A DNA stretch of 36,577 nucleotides from NCBI GenBank assembly GCA_029251165.1, contig JAQXDW010000048.1, positions 1 to 36,577 of the forward strand, given 5' to 3'. Under the pieces are notes generated by a model, which worked only from the letters and a program-made list of their open reading frames with translations, had not been told where the DNA came from and searched no databases. Each line of letters starts with the position of its first letter. The stretch's first letter is position 1. The position numbers and the translations under genes are program-made. The stretch is from Myxococcota bacterium. GTDB lineage: Bacteria > Myxococcota_A > UBA796. Of the stretch, positions 24,072-31,012 are shown piece after piece.

Positions 24072-24979
24072 TACCGCCAGGGAAGACTTCGACCCAGCAG
24101 CCCCTCCAGTGCGGCGACCTCATCGGCAACGTCGCGGATCAGCTGCGCCCTGAGCGTCGGCGACATCTTCTCGCGTGCAACGTAGTTGATGTTTGCGCGG
24201 TGGAGCCCGCGCAGCACGACCTCCACTCCCGGCAGCGGGCCCGGGACGATTCCCTGAAGGATCGAGCGCCGTGGCGGCTGCTTGAGCCACCGCTGGAGGC
24301 GACGGCTGCGCGGCATCCGGTTGGAATTGGTGGTCCGCTGGCTCCCCTGGAGCACCGCTTCTCGGCCTGCGAATTCTCGGGGAAGCTCCAGAAATTCCAG
24401 CACGGCATCGAAGGTCTGCTCTGGGGCGTCGCGGAACTCATCGAAGATGACGACATGAACCTGATCGGGACCGAAGATTGCTCGGTAGCGCTGAACCTGC
24501 TCGGTGTAGCGAACGAGGTTGCGGTAGTGGACCCCGCCGACCGGGATCGACCACGACGGCGCCGAATGAGCACCCGAGATGCGGTCAGGCTCAGCTGCGA
24601 GGGCTGCCTCAAAGTCAGGGATGTCTTCATAGGAAGCGAACACCATGTGACTGTGCAGCGAGTGCAGCCAGTCCACCGGGTTGCGCAGCATCAGGAGAAT
24701 CCGCGACTGTGGTGCAAAGTCGTGGATCTCCTGCGCGGCGCGCGTGCTGGAGAGGTACCACGTCGAGGACTCTCCGACCCGGACCGCGCTGCCGGCACCG
24801 TCGAAGTGCGCCAGGTAGTTGTCCAGCGTTCGCTCCGGCACATTGAAGCGAAGGTCCGAGCCAAAGAAGTGAAGCTCCTTGCGCGCCATGAAGACGTCAG
24901 GATGCCCCTGAAGGTAGCCATCCAGGCGGCCTGAGCCGCTCCGGGGATGGCCAACAAAGAAGAAGTCTGGTCTAGGCAA
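24071..24979 (-). CDS. Sulfotransferase family protein (PAPS-dependent type, altered phosphate-binding loop)
   Basis: 302 residues from TTG at 24979, four bases after the methyltransferase stop. No ATG or GTG is available near the domain start, and the longer open frame lies inside the methyltransferase gene. The N-terminus FFFVGHPRSGSGRLDGYL corresponds to the PAPS 5'-phosphosulfate loop, normally of the form PKSGTT; here the usual catalytic Lys is Arg. KELHFFGSD follows as in many bacterial carbohydrate sulfotransferases. RILLMLRNPVDWLHSLHSH matches the 3'-phosphate motif (RNPxxRxxS type). It probably sulfates a glycan made by this cluster, if the altered loop is active. The TTG start is inferred. 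Confidence 0.8.
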   Translation of the reverse strand: MPRPDFFFVGHPRSGSGRLDGYLQGHPDVFMARKELHFFGSDLRFNVPERTLDNYLAHFDGAGSAVRVGESSTWYLSSTRAAQEIHDFAPQSRILLMLRNPVDWLHSLHSHMVFASYEDIPDFEAALAAEPDRISGAHSAPSWSIPVGGVHYRNLVRYTEQVQRYRAIFGPDQVHVVIFDEFRDAPEQTFDAVLEFLELPREFAGREAVLQGSQRTTNSNRMPRSRRLQRWLKQPPRRSILQGIVPGPLPGVEVVLRGLHRANINYVAREKMSPTLRAQLIRDVADEVAALEGLLGRSLPWR

Positions 24980-24983
24980 CGGA

Positions 24984-25700
24984 CTACTTCTGGAACACCA
25001 AATAGGCGAACCGAGCCTTGCTGTCCCCTGTGATCTTCTTGAGGCTGAGGTACTCAAGACCTTCAGACTCAAGGACCTGGTGGACATGCTTGCGGTAGGC
25101 CGGCTTGTGGACATCGTCGAGGATGACGTGGCCACCAGACTTCGCCAGGGTCAGGACCTGGGAGAGGCTCTCCGCACGGAACTCCATGCTGCCCATGTCG
25201 TGCAGGACGACATCGAAGCTGCCCGGCTCGATCTGACTGATGAAGTCCGGCCAGTGCCACAGGCGGTCAGCATCGAGTCCGTGGCCCTCGAGATACTCCG
25301 CAGTCTTTCCAAGCCAGCCGGCGTGATCGTCGACCGAGTGCACCTCACAGGGAGGCTCTGCATTCTTGGCATACGAGCGGAACACGTACGAGCTGAACCC
25401 GCTGCCGAGGTCGACCACACGCTGCGGCGTGCCGATCTGGCAGAAGACATCCATAAACGCACACAGCTCGATGCTCGCAGCCATGACGTCATTGGAGACG
25501 GAGGCGACATAGCGAGCGTGGTCAGCAGCGAATTTCTCACGGCTCACAGAGGCCATGGCCTCGTACTCATCCAGTGCAGGGATGCGCTCCCTGAGGGTAC
25601 CGTCGTCTCGCCAACCGCGTGCGGTCTGGACCGGTGTGATGTCCAACCGGCGGTACATGCCGATGTATGGCCTCAGTCGAAAATAACGACGCAACTCCAT
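24984..25700 (-). CDS. Class I SAM-dependent methyltransferase-like protein
   Basis: 238 residues from the ATG at 25700; an ATG two codons earlier (25706) is only 2 bp from the AGGGGG site, whereas 25700 is 8 bp from it. Motif I of the Rossmann fold is RVVDLGSGFSSYVFRSY; the acidic residue at the end of the next strand is in EVHSVDDHAGW. FDVVLHDMGSMEFR is motif II (post-I acid and hydrophobic strand), and VILDDVHKP follows. This pattern is typical of small-molecule or sugar methyltransferases. It starts an operon with the sulfotransferase 4 bp downstream, suggesting decoration of the same glycan. The substrate is unknown. Divergent from the tail-anchored protein gene. Confidence 0.85.
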   Translation of the reverse strand: MELRRYFRLRPYIGMYRRLDITPVQTARGWRDDGTLRERIPALDEYEAMASVSREKFAADHARYVASVSNDVMAASIELCAFMDVFCQIGTPQRVVDLGSGFSSYVFRSYAKNAEPPCEVHSVDDHAGWLGKTAEYLEGHGLDADRLWHWPDFISQIEPGSFDVVLHDMGSMEFRAESLSQVLTLAKSGGHVILDDVHKPAYRKHVHQVLESEGLEYLSLKKITGDSKARFAYLVFQK

Positions 25701-25881
25701 GATCATTTCCCCCTTGGTCGATTTGTCGACCCGTCTCCGTTCGGCTCGCTCGTTCTGGATCTTCAGCCAAATGCCTCAAGTTTTCTCCAAAACGACCGAG
25801 GTCTTCGCAGGGACACCATCTGGCGGGCCCCTCGCCTGTGCGCTAAATAACCACTGTGTCCAGCCTGGGGGGGCTGATTTG
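25701..25881. other. Divergent intergenic region between methyltransferase and tail-anchored protein genes
   Basis: About 181 bp with an AT content higher than its surroundings (several TTT/AAA runs). TAAATA (around 25846) is a possible plus-strand -10 for the next operon, without a recognisable -35. A long G-run (TGGGGGGG, near 25865) may act as the ribosome site of the plus-strand gene. No further gene was seen; the open frame reading through it in frame with the next gene has no start with a ribosome site. Confidence 0.35.
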
Positions 25882-26277
25882 GTGTTGACTGAGGACGAAC
25901 GCCAGCAGTTCGTGGCTGAATTTCTCACAGAGCTTGTGCAAGAGCACGAGCGGCGTGAGGAAAATGCCCAGACTCGAAAGATGCAGAAGGGGTCCCGGCG
26001 GACCGAAGCCTTCAAGCGACAGGAAGAGGAAGCGGATCTCCGCAACAACCTCAGGCGCAAATTCTATATCGAGAACGGCTACAAGCAGACAACCGACCGC
26101 ACTGGTCGGCAGATCTGGCTCTCCCCGTCAGAGTACGAGGCCCGTACACGTACCCGCCGGAAGAAACGCAAGAAGACCCGCATCAAGCCCAAGCGGCAGG
26201 CCGGGATCCGGGACATCTTACTCTTTGCCCTGATGTGTGCTTCTGCAGTCTTGATTGGCCTCATGTTGGTGCAATAA
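25882..26277 (+). CDS. Basic, coiled-coil protein with a single C-terminal membrane anchor
   Basis: 131 residues from GTG at 25882, preceded by a G-rich site; TTG codons on either side are alternatives, and the frame is open further upstream without a good start. The N-terminal half is a charged amphipathic helix (TEDERQQFVAEFLTELVQEH). The middle FYIENGYKQTTDRTGRQIW looks like a small beta unit. A very basic stretch RTRTRRKKRKKTRIKPKRQ comes next, and DILLFALMCASAVLIGLMLV ends the protein as one transmembrane helix. The topology is tail-anchored, with the basic part on the cytoplasmic side. Seven bases separate it from the glycosyltransferase gene, so they are probably co-transcribed. I recognise no family; a membrane adaptor or nucleic-acid/anionic-lipid binder is possible. 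Confidence 0.7.
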   Translation: MLTEDERQQFVAEFLTELVQEHERREENAQTRKMQKGSRRTEAFKRQEEEADLRNNLRRKFYIENGYKQTTDRTGRQIWLSPSEYEARTRTRRKKRKKTRIKPKRQAGIRDILLFALMCASAVLIGLMLVQ

Positions 26278-26284
26278 AAACCTG

Positions 26285-27223
26285 ATGAATAGCTCTCCCC
26301 GAATCTCGATCATCATCCCAACCATCGGTCGACCGGATGATCTCCGCAAGATGTTTGGCACCCTGGTCACGCAGACCGTGATGCCGCACGAATTCGTGCT
26401 GGTCAACGCTGGACCGATGGATCTCAAGGCGCTGTGTGAAGAATGCCTGGAGGGCTCCGGCATCGTCTTGAAGTACGCGACCAGTCGCCCCGGCACCTCT
26501 CTGCAGCGCAACATCGCCCTGGACATGGCCGAGGGAGACTTCTACTTCCTGTTCGACGACGACGTCCTGCTGGAGCCCGACTACATCGAGCGCACGATGG
26601 AATGCTTCGATCTTCCGATCGATCCGCCGGTCGGTGGTGTGCTCGCGACCTTCAACAACCCCAGCCGTAAGGGCGGGTGGCGGCGGAAGTACTTCAAGTT
26701 CTTCAGGATGACGCACTCTGTGGAGGGCTCGGAGGCAAAGCTGCAGTCCTCCGGTGCGGTCCGCTGGCTCATCGATCCGCCCGAGGTGGTTCAGATTCCG
26801 GTGTGCTCCGGCGGACGAGTCGCCTACCGAGCAGAGTGCTTCGACGGAGTTCGGTTCGACGAGTTTCTGCCAGGCTACACGATGTCCGAGGACGTCGAGG
26901 TCTCCTTCCGCATCTCCAAGAAGTGGTCCTTCGTGCAGACACCGCATGCCCGGATGTTTCACACCCACTCTCCGGTCAGCCGGAACTCATACGGCGATCG
27001 GGTCAGCCGGCTCATCTACAGCCGGTACTACTTCTTCAAGAAGCACTCCCCCAAAGACGTCCAGCACATCACGGCGTTTGTCTGGTCCAACATCGGCATC
27101 ATCGCGCTGTACTCAGCGGTCGCAGCGGCGCGTGCAGAGCCCGGTCCCGCCCCGGTGCTTCGTGGAATGGCCGAGGGCTATGACCGCTGCCTCAAGGATC
27201 TCACTGGCCGACGAGACTGGTGA
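26285..27223 (+). CDS. Family 2 glycosyltransferase
   Basis: 312 residues from ATG at 26285. A GT-A fold is evident: ISIIIPTIGRPDDLRKMF at the N-terminus, the metal-binding DDD in FYFLFDDDVLLEPDYIE, and the acceptor-side YTMSEDVEVSFRISKKW with ED as likely catalytic base, then HARMFHTHSP. It transfers a sugar from a nucleotide donor, probably onto the lipid-linked repeat begun by the WecA-like enzyme. The C-terminal region is partly hydrophobic (HITAFVWSNIGIIALYS) and could touch the membrane. It follows the tail-anchored protein by 7 bp and its TGA overlaps the GTG of the hexosaminidase gene. Sugar specificity is unknown. Confidence 0.92.
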   Translation: MNSSPRISIIIPTIGRPDDLRKMFGTLVTQTVMPHEFVLVNAGPMDLKALCEECLEGSGIVLKYATSRPGTSLQRNIALDMAEGDFYFLFDDDVLLEPDYIERTMECFDLPIDPPVGGVLATFNNPSRKGGWRRKYFKFFRMTHSVEGSEAKLQSSGAVRWLIDPPEVVQIPVCSGGRVAYRAECFDGVRFDEFLPGYTMSEDVEVSFRISKKWSFVQTPHARMFHTHSPVSRNSYGDRVSRLIYSRYYFFKKHSPKDVQHITAFVWSNIGIIALYSAVAAARAEPGPAPVLRGMAEGYDRCLKDLTGRRDW

Positions 27224-29895
27224 TCCTCCCGTTCCTGCTCGCCTCCGCCGCAGCGAGTCCGCGGCTGCTGCAGGATCGTGCCCTGGTGCTGCCGCCCTGC
27301 TCGACAGATGCCGACGCCAGCTGCTGGCTTGGCGCCCCCACACTCACCCGCTTCGCTGCCCCCGATGGGCTCATGGCGCCCGCCCTCACCGCACAGGTTC
27401 GGCTGGCGTGGTCCGAGGATGCGCTGCTCGTCTTCGCCGAGGGGCTCCCCGCCGGGGGTAAGATCGAGGTGTCGCTCGGTGCTCCCGATGGTGTTGAGCC
27501 GGTCTGGTCTGCGCAGACCGGAGCGGGCCTGACCGCCCTCCCCCTGGAGACCGCCGCCGGGCAGCTTCGCCCCATGTGGCTGCACCTGCGCACCCCGGAC
27601 GGCGACGGCGTGCTCCTCCGTCCGTGGAGCCCTGCCGGTGCCGGAGACCTCCAGCACGCCTTCCCTGCGCTGCTGGCGAGCGCTCCAGCCATCGGCTTTG
27701 AAGCTGAGATCGCCGGCGGGCTCGCGGTGGCACCGGGAGCGGACCGGGTCAGCCTCACGCGTGAGCGCACAGACATCCCCCAGCGCAGCCGTGGCGTCCC
27801 GCAGCCGTGGTCGCTCGCTGCGGTCGGCGCCGTCTCCCTGGAGGTTCCGAGCACCGGATGGTACCGCCTGGAGGCCACCTGGGAGGAGCGCGGTGTTCCC
27901 ATCGACATCGCGGCGTGGCGCGTCTATCTGGAGGCCGCACCGGTCACGCTCTCTCATGTCGGGATCTTTCCTGTGCCCACCTGGCATGCTCTGGGAGAAG
28001 GAAGCGGACTCACCCTCACAGACCGCGCCACGGTGTGCCTCGAGGAGCCAAAGTGGGAGGCTGCGGCTGAGCTCCTCGTCGCAGAGGTCGCCCGCCTCTC
28101 TGGTCACGCCCTCGCAATCAAGCGTCGATGCCGAGCTGGCGACATCACCTTCACCGATGCTCCTGTGCTGCCGCCGGCCGCAGCATCCGTGGCGGAGCAG
28201 CCTGAGGCGTTCTCGATCCAGGTCACCGACCGCGCGGTGGTCGGTGCACAGGATCTGCGGGGAGCGGTCTACGGCGCGCTCGCCCTGGCGGATGCGCTGG
28301 GAGACGACGGGGCTGTCGGGGCGATCACCCTCGCGGATGCCCCGGCGGTCACCGATCGCATCCTCTACCACCAGCTCAACCTCAGCTCTCGGGGGGAGCT
28401 GCCGGTGGAGCAGTGGATCTCGTTCTTAGAGCAGGTGGTGGCCCGCGGTCGGTACAACCAGATCTTCCTCAACCTGCTCGACAGCTACCAGTTTGTCCAC
28501 CATCCAGAGCTGGCTGCCCGAAACGCACTCACCCCCGCGCAGCTGGCGGAGATGCTCGACGCGACAACGGCACTGGGCATCGAGGTCTTTCCGGCACTCA
28601 GCGCACCCGGCCACGCCACCTGGATCACCCGCAGCCATCCAGAGCTTGCCAGCGGCGGGCAGCCCGGCGTCCTCTGCCCACGCGATCCGGCAGTCTATCC
28701 CTTGCTGTCGGCGGTCTATGAGGAGCTCTTGGCGGCATTCAACGATCCGCGCCGGGTCCACATCGGCCACGACGAGACCTTCTGGGGGCCTCAGCGGCTG
28801 TTCGGTGACGAGCGCGATCCCCGCTGTGCTGGCACCCCGGCATGGGTGCTGCTTGAGGAGGATCTGCGCTGGCACATCGACTTCTTCGCGCGCCACGATG
28901 CTGCGGTCATTGCATGGTCGGACATGTTGCTGAAGGACTGGAACGGGGGCCGAGAAGGAGCCTGGCGAGCAGCAGAGTCTGAGGAGCTCCGCGCGTCGCT
29001 GACGGTCGCGGCGTGGTCCAAGGTCGGAGACTCTCAGGGGGTGCTCGGAGGGCTGGGCTACCCCGTCATCCGGCTACACACCGGCTACCACGACTGGAAG
29101 CGCACGGACCTCGTTCCCGCCGAGATCGCCGGAGAAGGCCTCGCGCTGTTCCACCCGTTTCCGTGGATGGCTGCCGGGGTCAATCCGGGTCGTCAGCCGC
29201 TGCGCTTCTACTGGAGCCAGGTCCTGCTCGCCGGAGCGACCGCCTGGCGTCCAGACCTGACCGCCACCCCAATCGACGACACCCTCCGTGCGATTGCAGG
29301 CTTGTCTGCCATGAGACCGGGCTTCTCGATGGCACCCGGCTGGTCCGGCGCAGCCTCACCGCTGCTGCTCTCTGGCGCGCCCCTCACACAGCCCCTCGCC
29401 GTCGTTCCAGACCACCTCGATGTCGCCGGGGTCCGGTTCAGCCACCTCCGCCCCGTTCAGGTCACCGGCGCTCAGCCCGCTCGCATCACGGTAGATCGCA
29501 CGGTCGCCGGGCTCTCCATCCTGACCGCTGCCACCCTTGAGCGCACCACCCGTGCCGTCTTAGTCGGGCAGACCCGCTCACCGGACTCAGCACCGCCGCT
29601 GGGGCACCTCACGGTGACCTGGGCAGACGGCGAGACCGCGCAGCGTCCCATCCGGCTCGGCATGGAGACCTTCGACCTCATCGCCGATGCCCGGGCGATC
29701 TCGCTGTGGGGCTCACCGGGGGTCAGCCTCCCCTCACCAGAGGCCGCCGACAGCGCCGGCGTCGGGCACGATCGGCAGGTCTATCGGCTCGACTGGCACA
29801 ACCCCCGGCCCGACGTGCCCGTTCGCTTCGCAACCGTCACCACAGAGGGTGAGGCCGCTCTCCTTGTCGTCGGAGCCGCCTCGCTGGATCAGTAA
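27220..29895 (+). CDS. Secreted family 20 glycoside hydrolase (beta-N-acetylhexosaminidase)
   Basis: 891 residues starting at GTG with a 4-bp overlap (GTGA) with the glycosyltransferase. MILPFLLASAAASP looks like a short signal peptide. Residues to ~230 hold a beta-rich, carbohydrate-binding-like domain. The GH20b alpha/beta domain (about 235-385) precedes the catalytic TIM barrel (about 390-730), where HIGHDETFWG carries the Asp-Glu pair (Asp518, Glu519) of substrate-assisted hexosaminidases. LSAPGHATWITRSHPEL is also diagnostic. It should remove terminal beta-GlcNAc or GalNAc from glycans in the periplasm or outside. Its place in the polysaccharide operon suggests trimming or turnover of the product. 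The C-terminal ~150 residues form an extra beta domain. Confidence 0.92.
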   Translation: MILPFLLASAAASPRLLQDRALVLPPCSTDADASCWLGAPTLTRFAAPDGLMAPALTAQVRLAWSEDALLVFAEGLPAGGKIEVSLGAPDGVEPVWSAQTGAGLTALPLETAAGQLRPMWLHLRTPDGDGVLLRPWSPAGAGDLQHAFPALLASAPAIGFEAEIAGGLAVAPGADRVSLTRERTDIPQRSRGVPQPWSLAAVGAVSLEVPSTGWYRLEATWEERGVPIDIAAWRVYLEAAPVTLSHVGIFPVPTWHALGEGSGLTLTDRATVCLEEPKWEAAAELLVAEVARLSGHALAIKRRCRAGDITFTDAPVLPPAAASVAEQPEAFSIQVTDRAVVGAQDLRGAVYGALALADALGDDGAVGAITLADAPAVTDRILYHQLNLSSRGELPVEQWISFLEQVVARGRYNQIFLNLLDSYQFVHHPELAARNALTPAQLAEMLDATTALGIEVFPALSAPGHATWITRSHPELASGGQPGVLCPRDPAVYPLLSAVYEELLAAFNDPRRVHIGHDETFWGPQRLFGDERDPRCAGTPAWVLLEEDLRWHIDFFARHDAAVIAWSDMLLKDWNGGREGAWRAAESEELRASLTVAAWSKVGDSQGVLGGLGYPVIRLHTGYHDWKRTDLVPAEIAGEGLALFHPFPWMAAGVNPGRQPLRFYWSQVLLAGATAWRPDLTATPIDDTLRAIAGLSAMRPGFSMAPGWSGAASPLLLSGAPLTQPLAVVPDHLDVAGVRFSHLRPVQVTGAQPARITVDRTVAGLSILTAATLERTTRAVLVGQTRSPDSAPPLGHLTVTWADGETAQRPIRLGMETFDLIADARAISLWGSPGVSLPSPEAADSAGVGHDRQVYRLDWHNPRPDVPVRFATVTTEGEAALLVVGAASLDQ

Positions 29896-29908
29896 GCCCC
29901 AGCGGGCT
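29895..29908 (+). terminator. Weak hairpin directly after the hexosaminidase stop
   Basis: AGCCC-CAGC-GGGCT forms a 5-bp stem with a 4-base loop beginning at the last base of the stop codon. It has no U-tract. It lies just before the 17-bp repeat array and may be the end of the plus-strand operon. Confidence 0.25.
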
Positions 29909-29913
29909 CGTCC

Positions 29914-30049
29914 AGCCGCGACAGGATCACAGCCGCGACAGGATCGCAGCCGCGACAGGATAACAGCCGCGACAGGATCACAGCCGCGACAGGATCACAG
30001 CCGCGACAGGATCACAGCCGCGACAGGATCACAGCCGCGACAGGATCGC
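29914..30049. repeat. Eight-copy 17-bp tandem repeat spanning the end of the dehydrogenase gene
   Basis: Unit AGCCGCGACAGGATCAC is repeated head to tail eight times without spacers, starting at 29914, 29931, 29948, 29965, 29982, 29999, 30016 and 30033. Copies 1, 4, 5, 6 and 7 are identical; copies 2 and 8 have G for A at position 16 and copy 3 has A for C at position 15. Copies 7 and 8 lie in the last codons of the minus-strand dehydrogenase (residues AILSRL plus TGA). Read from that strand, each copy contains TGA, and since 17 is not a multiple of 3 the array stops all three frames. GATC occurs in seven of eight copies. It fills the gap between two convergent genes. Confidence 0.95.
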
Positions 30050-31003
30050 AGCCTTGACCTCTGCACACCCAGCCTGTCCGCCGAGGTCAGCCGTCTTGAG
30101 GCCCGCCTCACAGGCGGCAAACAGGGCGCGCTCGATGCGCCCAGCAGCCTCCGTCTCGCCGAGGTGCTCCAGCATCATCACTGCAGTGCGCAGCATCGGG
30201 ATCGGATTGGACCGGCCATTTCCGACCAGCTCCGGTGCGTTGCCGTGGAGGTTCTCAAACATCGCGATGCCGCCGCCATGGCTGGCGGAGGGCGAGGCGG
30301 TGATGCCACCAGCGAGTCCGCTGGCGAGGTCAGAGACGATGTCTCCGAACAGGTTCAGCGCGAGGAGGACGTCGAACTGCCGAGGGTTGCGGACCATGCG
30401 CATGCACAGGGCATCGACGATGGCCTCCTCAGTCTGGATGTCCGGGTAGCCCTTGCCGATCTCACGCGCGACCTTGAGGAACATGCCGTCGGACTGCTTC
30501 ATGATGTTCGACTTGTGGACGATCGTTACCTTGCTCCGCCCGCGACGGCGTGCCTCTTCATAGGCGCGACGGCTGATGCGCTCGCAGGCTGAGCGGGTGG
30601 TCACCTTGACGGCCTCAAAGACCCCGCTGGTGACTTCGTGCTCGAAGCCTGAGTAGATGTCCTCGCTGGTCTCTCGGATGACGAGCAGGTCGAGGCCGGG
30701 GAACCGGGCGTTGACGCCAGGGAGGGCCTGAACGGGGCGGATGGTCGCCCACAGCCCCAGCTCCTTGCGCAGCGTGATGGTCGGCGGAAGCTTGCCCGGA
30801 GACCGCTGGGCGTCGATCTTGGCCTTGAGGATGACCCGGTTCTTTCGGCAGGATGCCAGGAGCGTCTCGCTCACTCCTTCCTCACCGACCTCGTGGGTGT
30901 CCCAGCGGATGTCCACGCCGGCGGCGGCGATGATGTCCTGGGCGACCTGGCAGGTCTCCGGTCCGATCCAGTCCCCGGGAATCAGGGTGACGTGATGAGC
31001 CAT
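30029..31003 (-). CDS. Isocitrate/isopropylmalate dehydrogenase family protein, divergent paralogue
   Basis: 324 residues. The beta-decarboxylating dehydrogenase fold is clear: LRKELGLWATIRPVQ and LLVIRETSEDIYSGFEHE supply the substrate arginines and Tyr, VHKSNIMK the catalytic Lys, and FDVLLALNLFGDIVSDLASG the metal aspartates. HGNAPELVGNG is the cofactor loop; its acidic residue favours NAD. Oddities: the glycine of the first motif is Trp (GDWIGPE instead of GDGIGPE), and the isocitrate-contacting S-x-N before LRK is replaced by PPTIT. Substrate is therefore uncertain (isocitrate, homoisocitrate, isopropylmalate or a subunit role). It starts 9 bp after the related gene, has an AGGAG site, and its last codons are part of the repeat array. 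Confidence 0.85.
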   Translation of the reverse strand: MAHHVTLIPGDWIGPETCQVAQDIIAAAGVDIRWDTHEVGEEGVSETLLASCRKNRVILKAKIDAQRSPGKLPPTITLRKELGLWATIRPVQALPGVNARFPGLDLLVIRETSEDIYSGFEHEVTSGVFEAVKVTTRSACERISRRAYEEARRRGRSKVTIVHKSNIMKQSDGMFLKVAREIGKGYPDIQTEEAIVDALCMRMVRNPRQFDVLLALNLFGDIVSDLASGLAGGITASPSASHGGGIAMFENLHGNAPELVGNGRSNPIPMLRTAVMMLEHLGETEAAGRIERALFAACEAGLKTADLGGQAGCAEVKAAILSRL

Positions 31004-31012
31004 GGGGTGCTC

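Noticed and set aside
24980..25135. 52-residue N-terminal extension of the sulfotransferase
   Set aside because: It lies wholly inside the methyltransferase gene, is Ser/Arg-rich without a fold pattern, and the sulfotransferase domain begins right after the proposed TTG start.
29914..30049. CRISPR array
   Set aside because: The 17-bp units abut each other without unique spacers, the unit is too short, and no cas genes are nearby. It is a simple tandem repeat.
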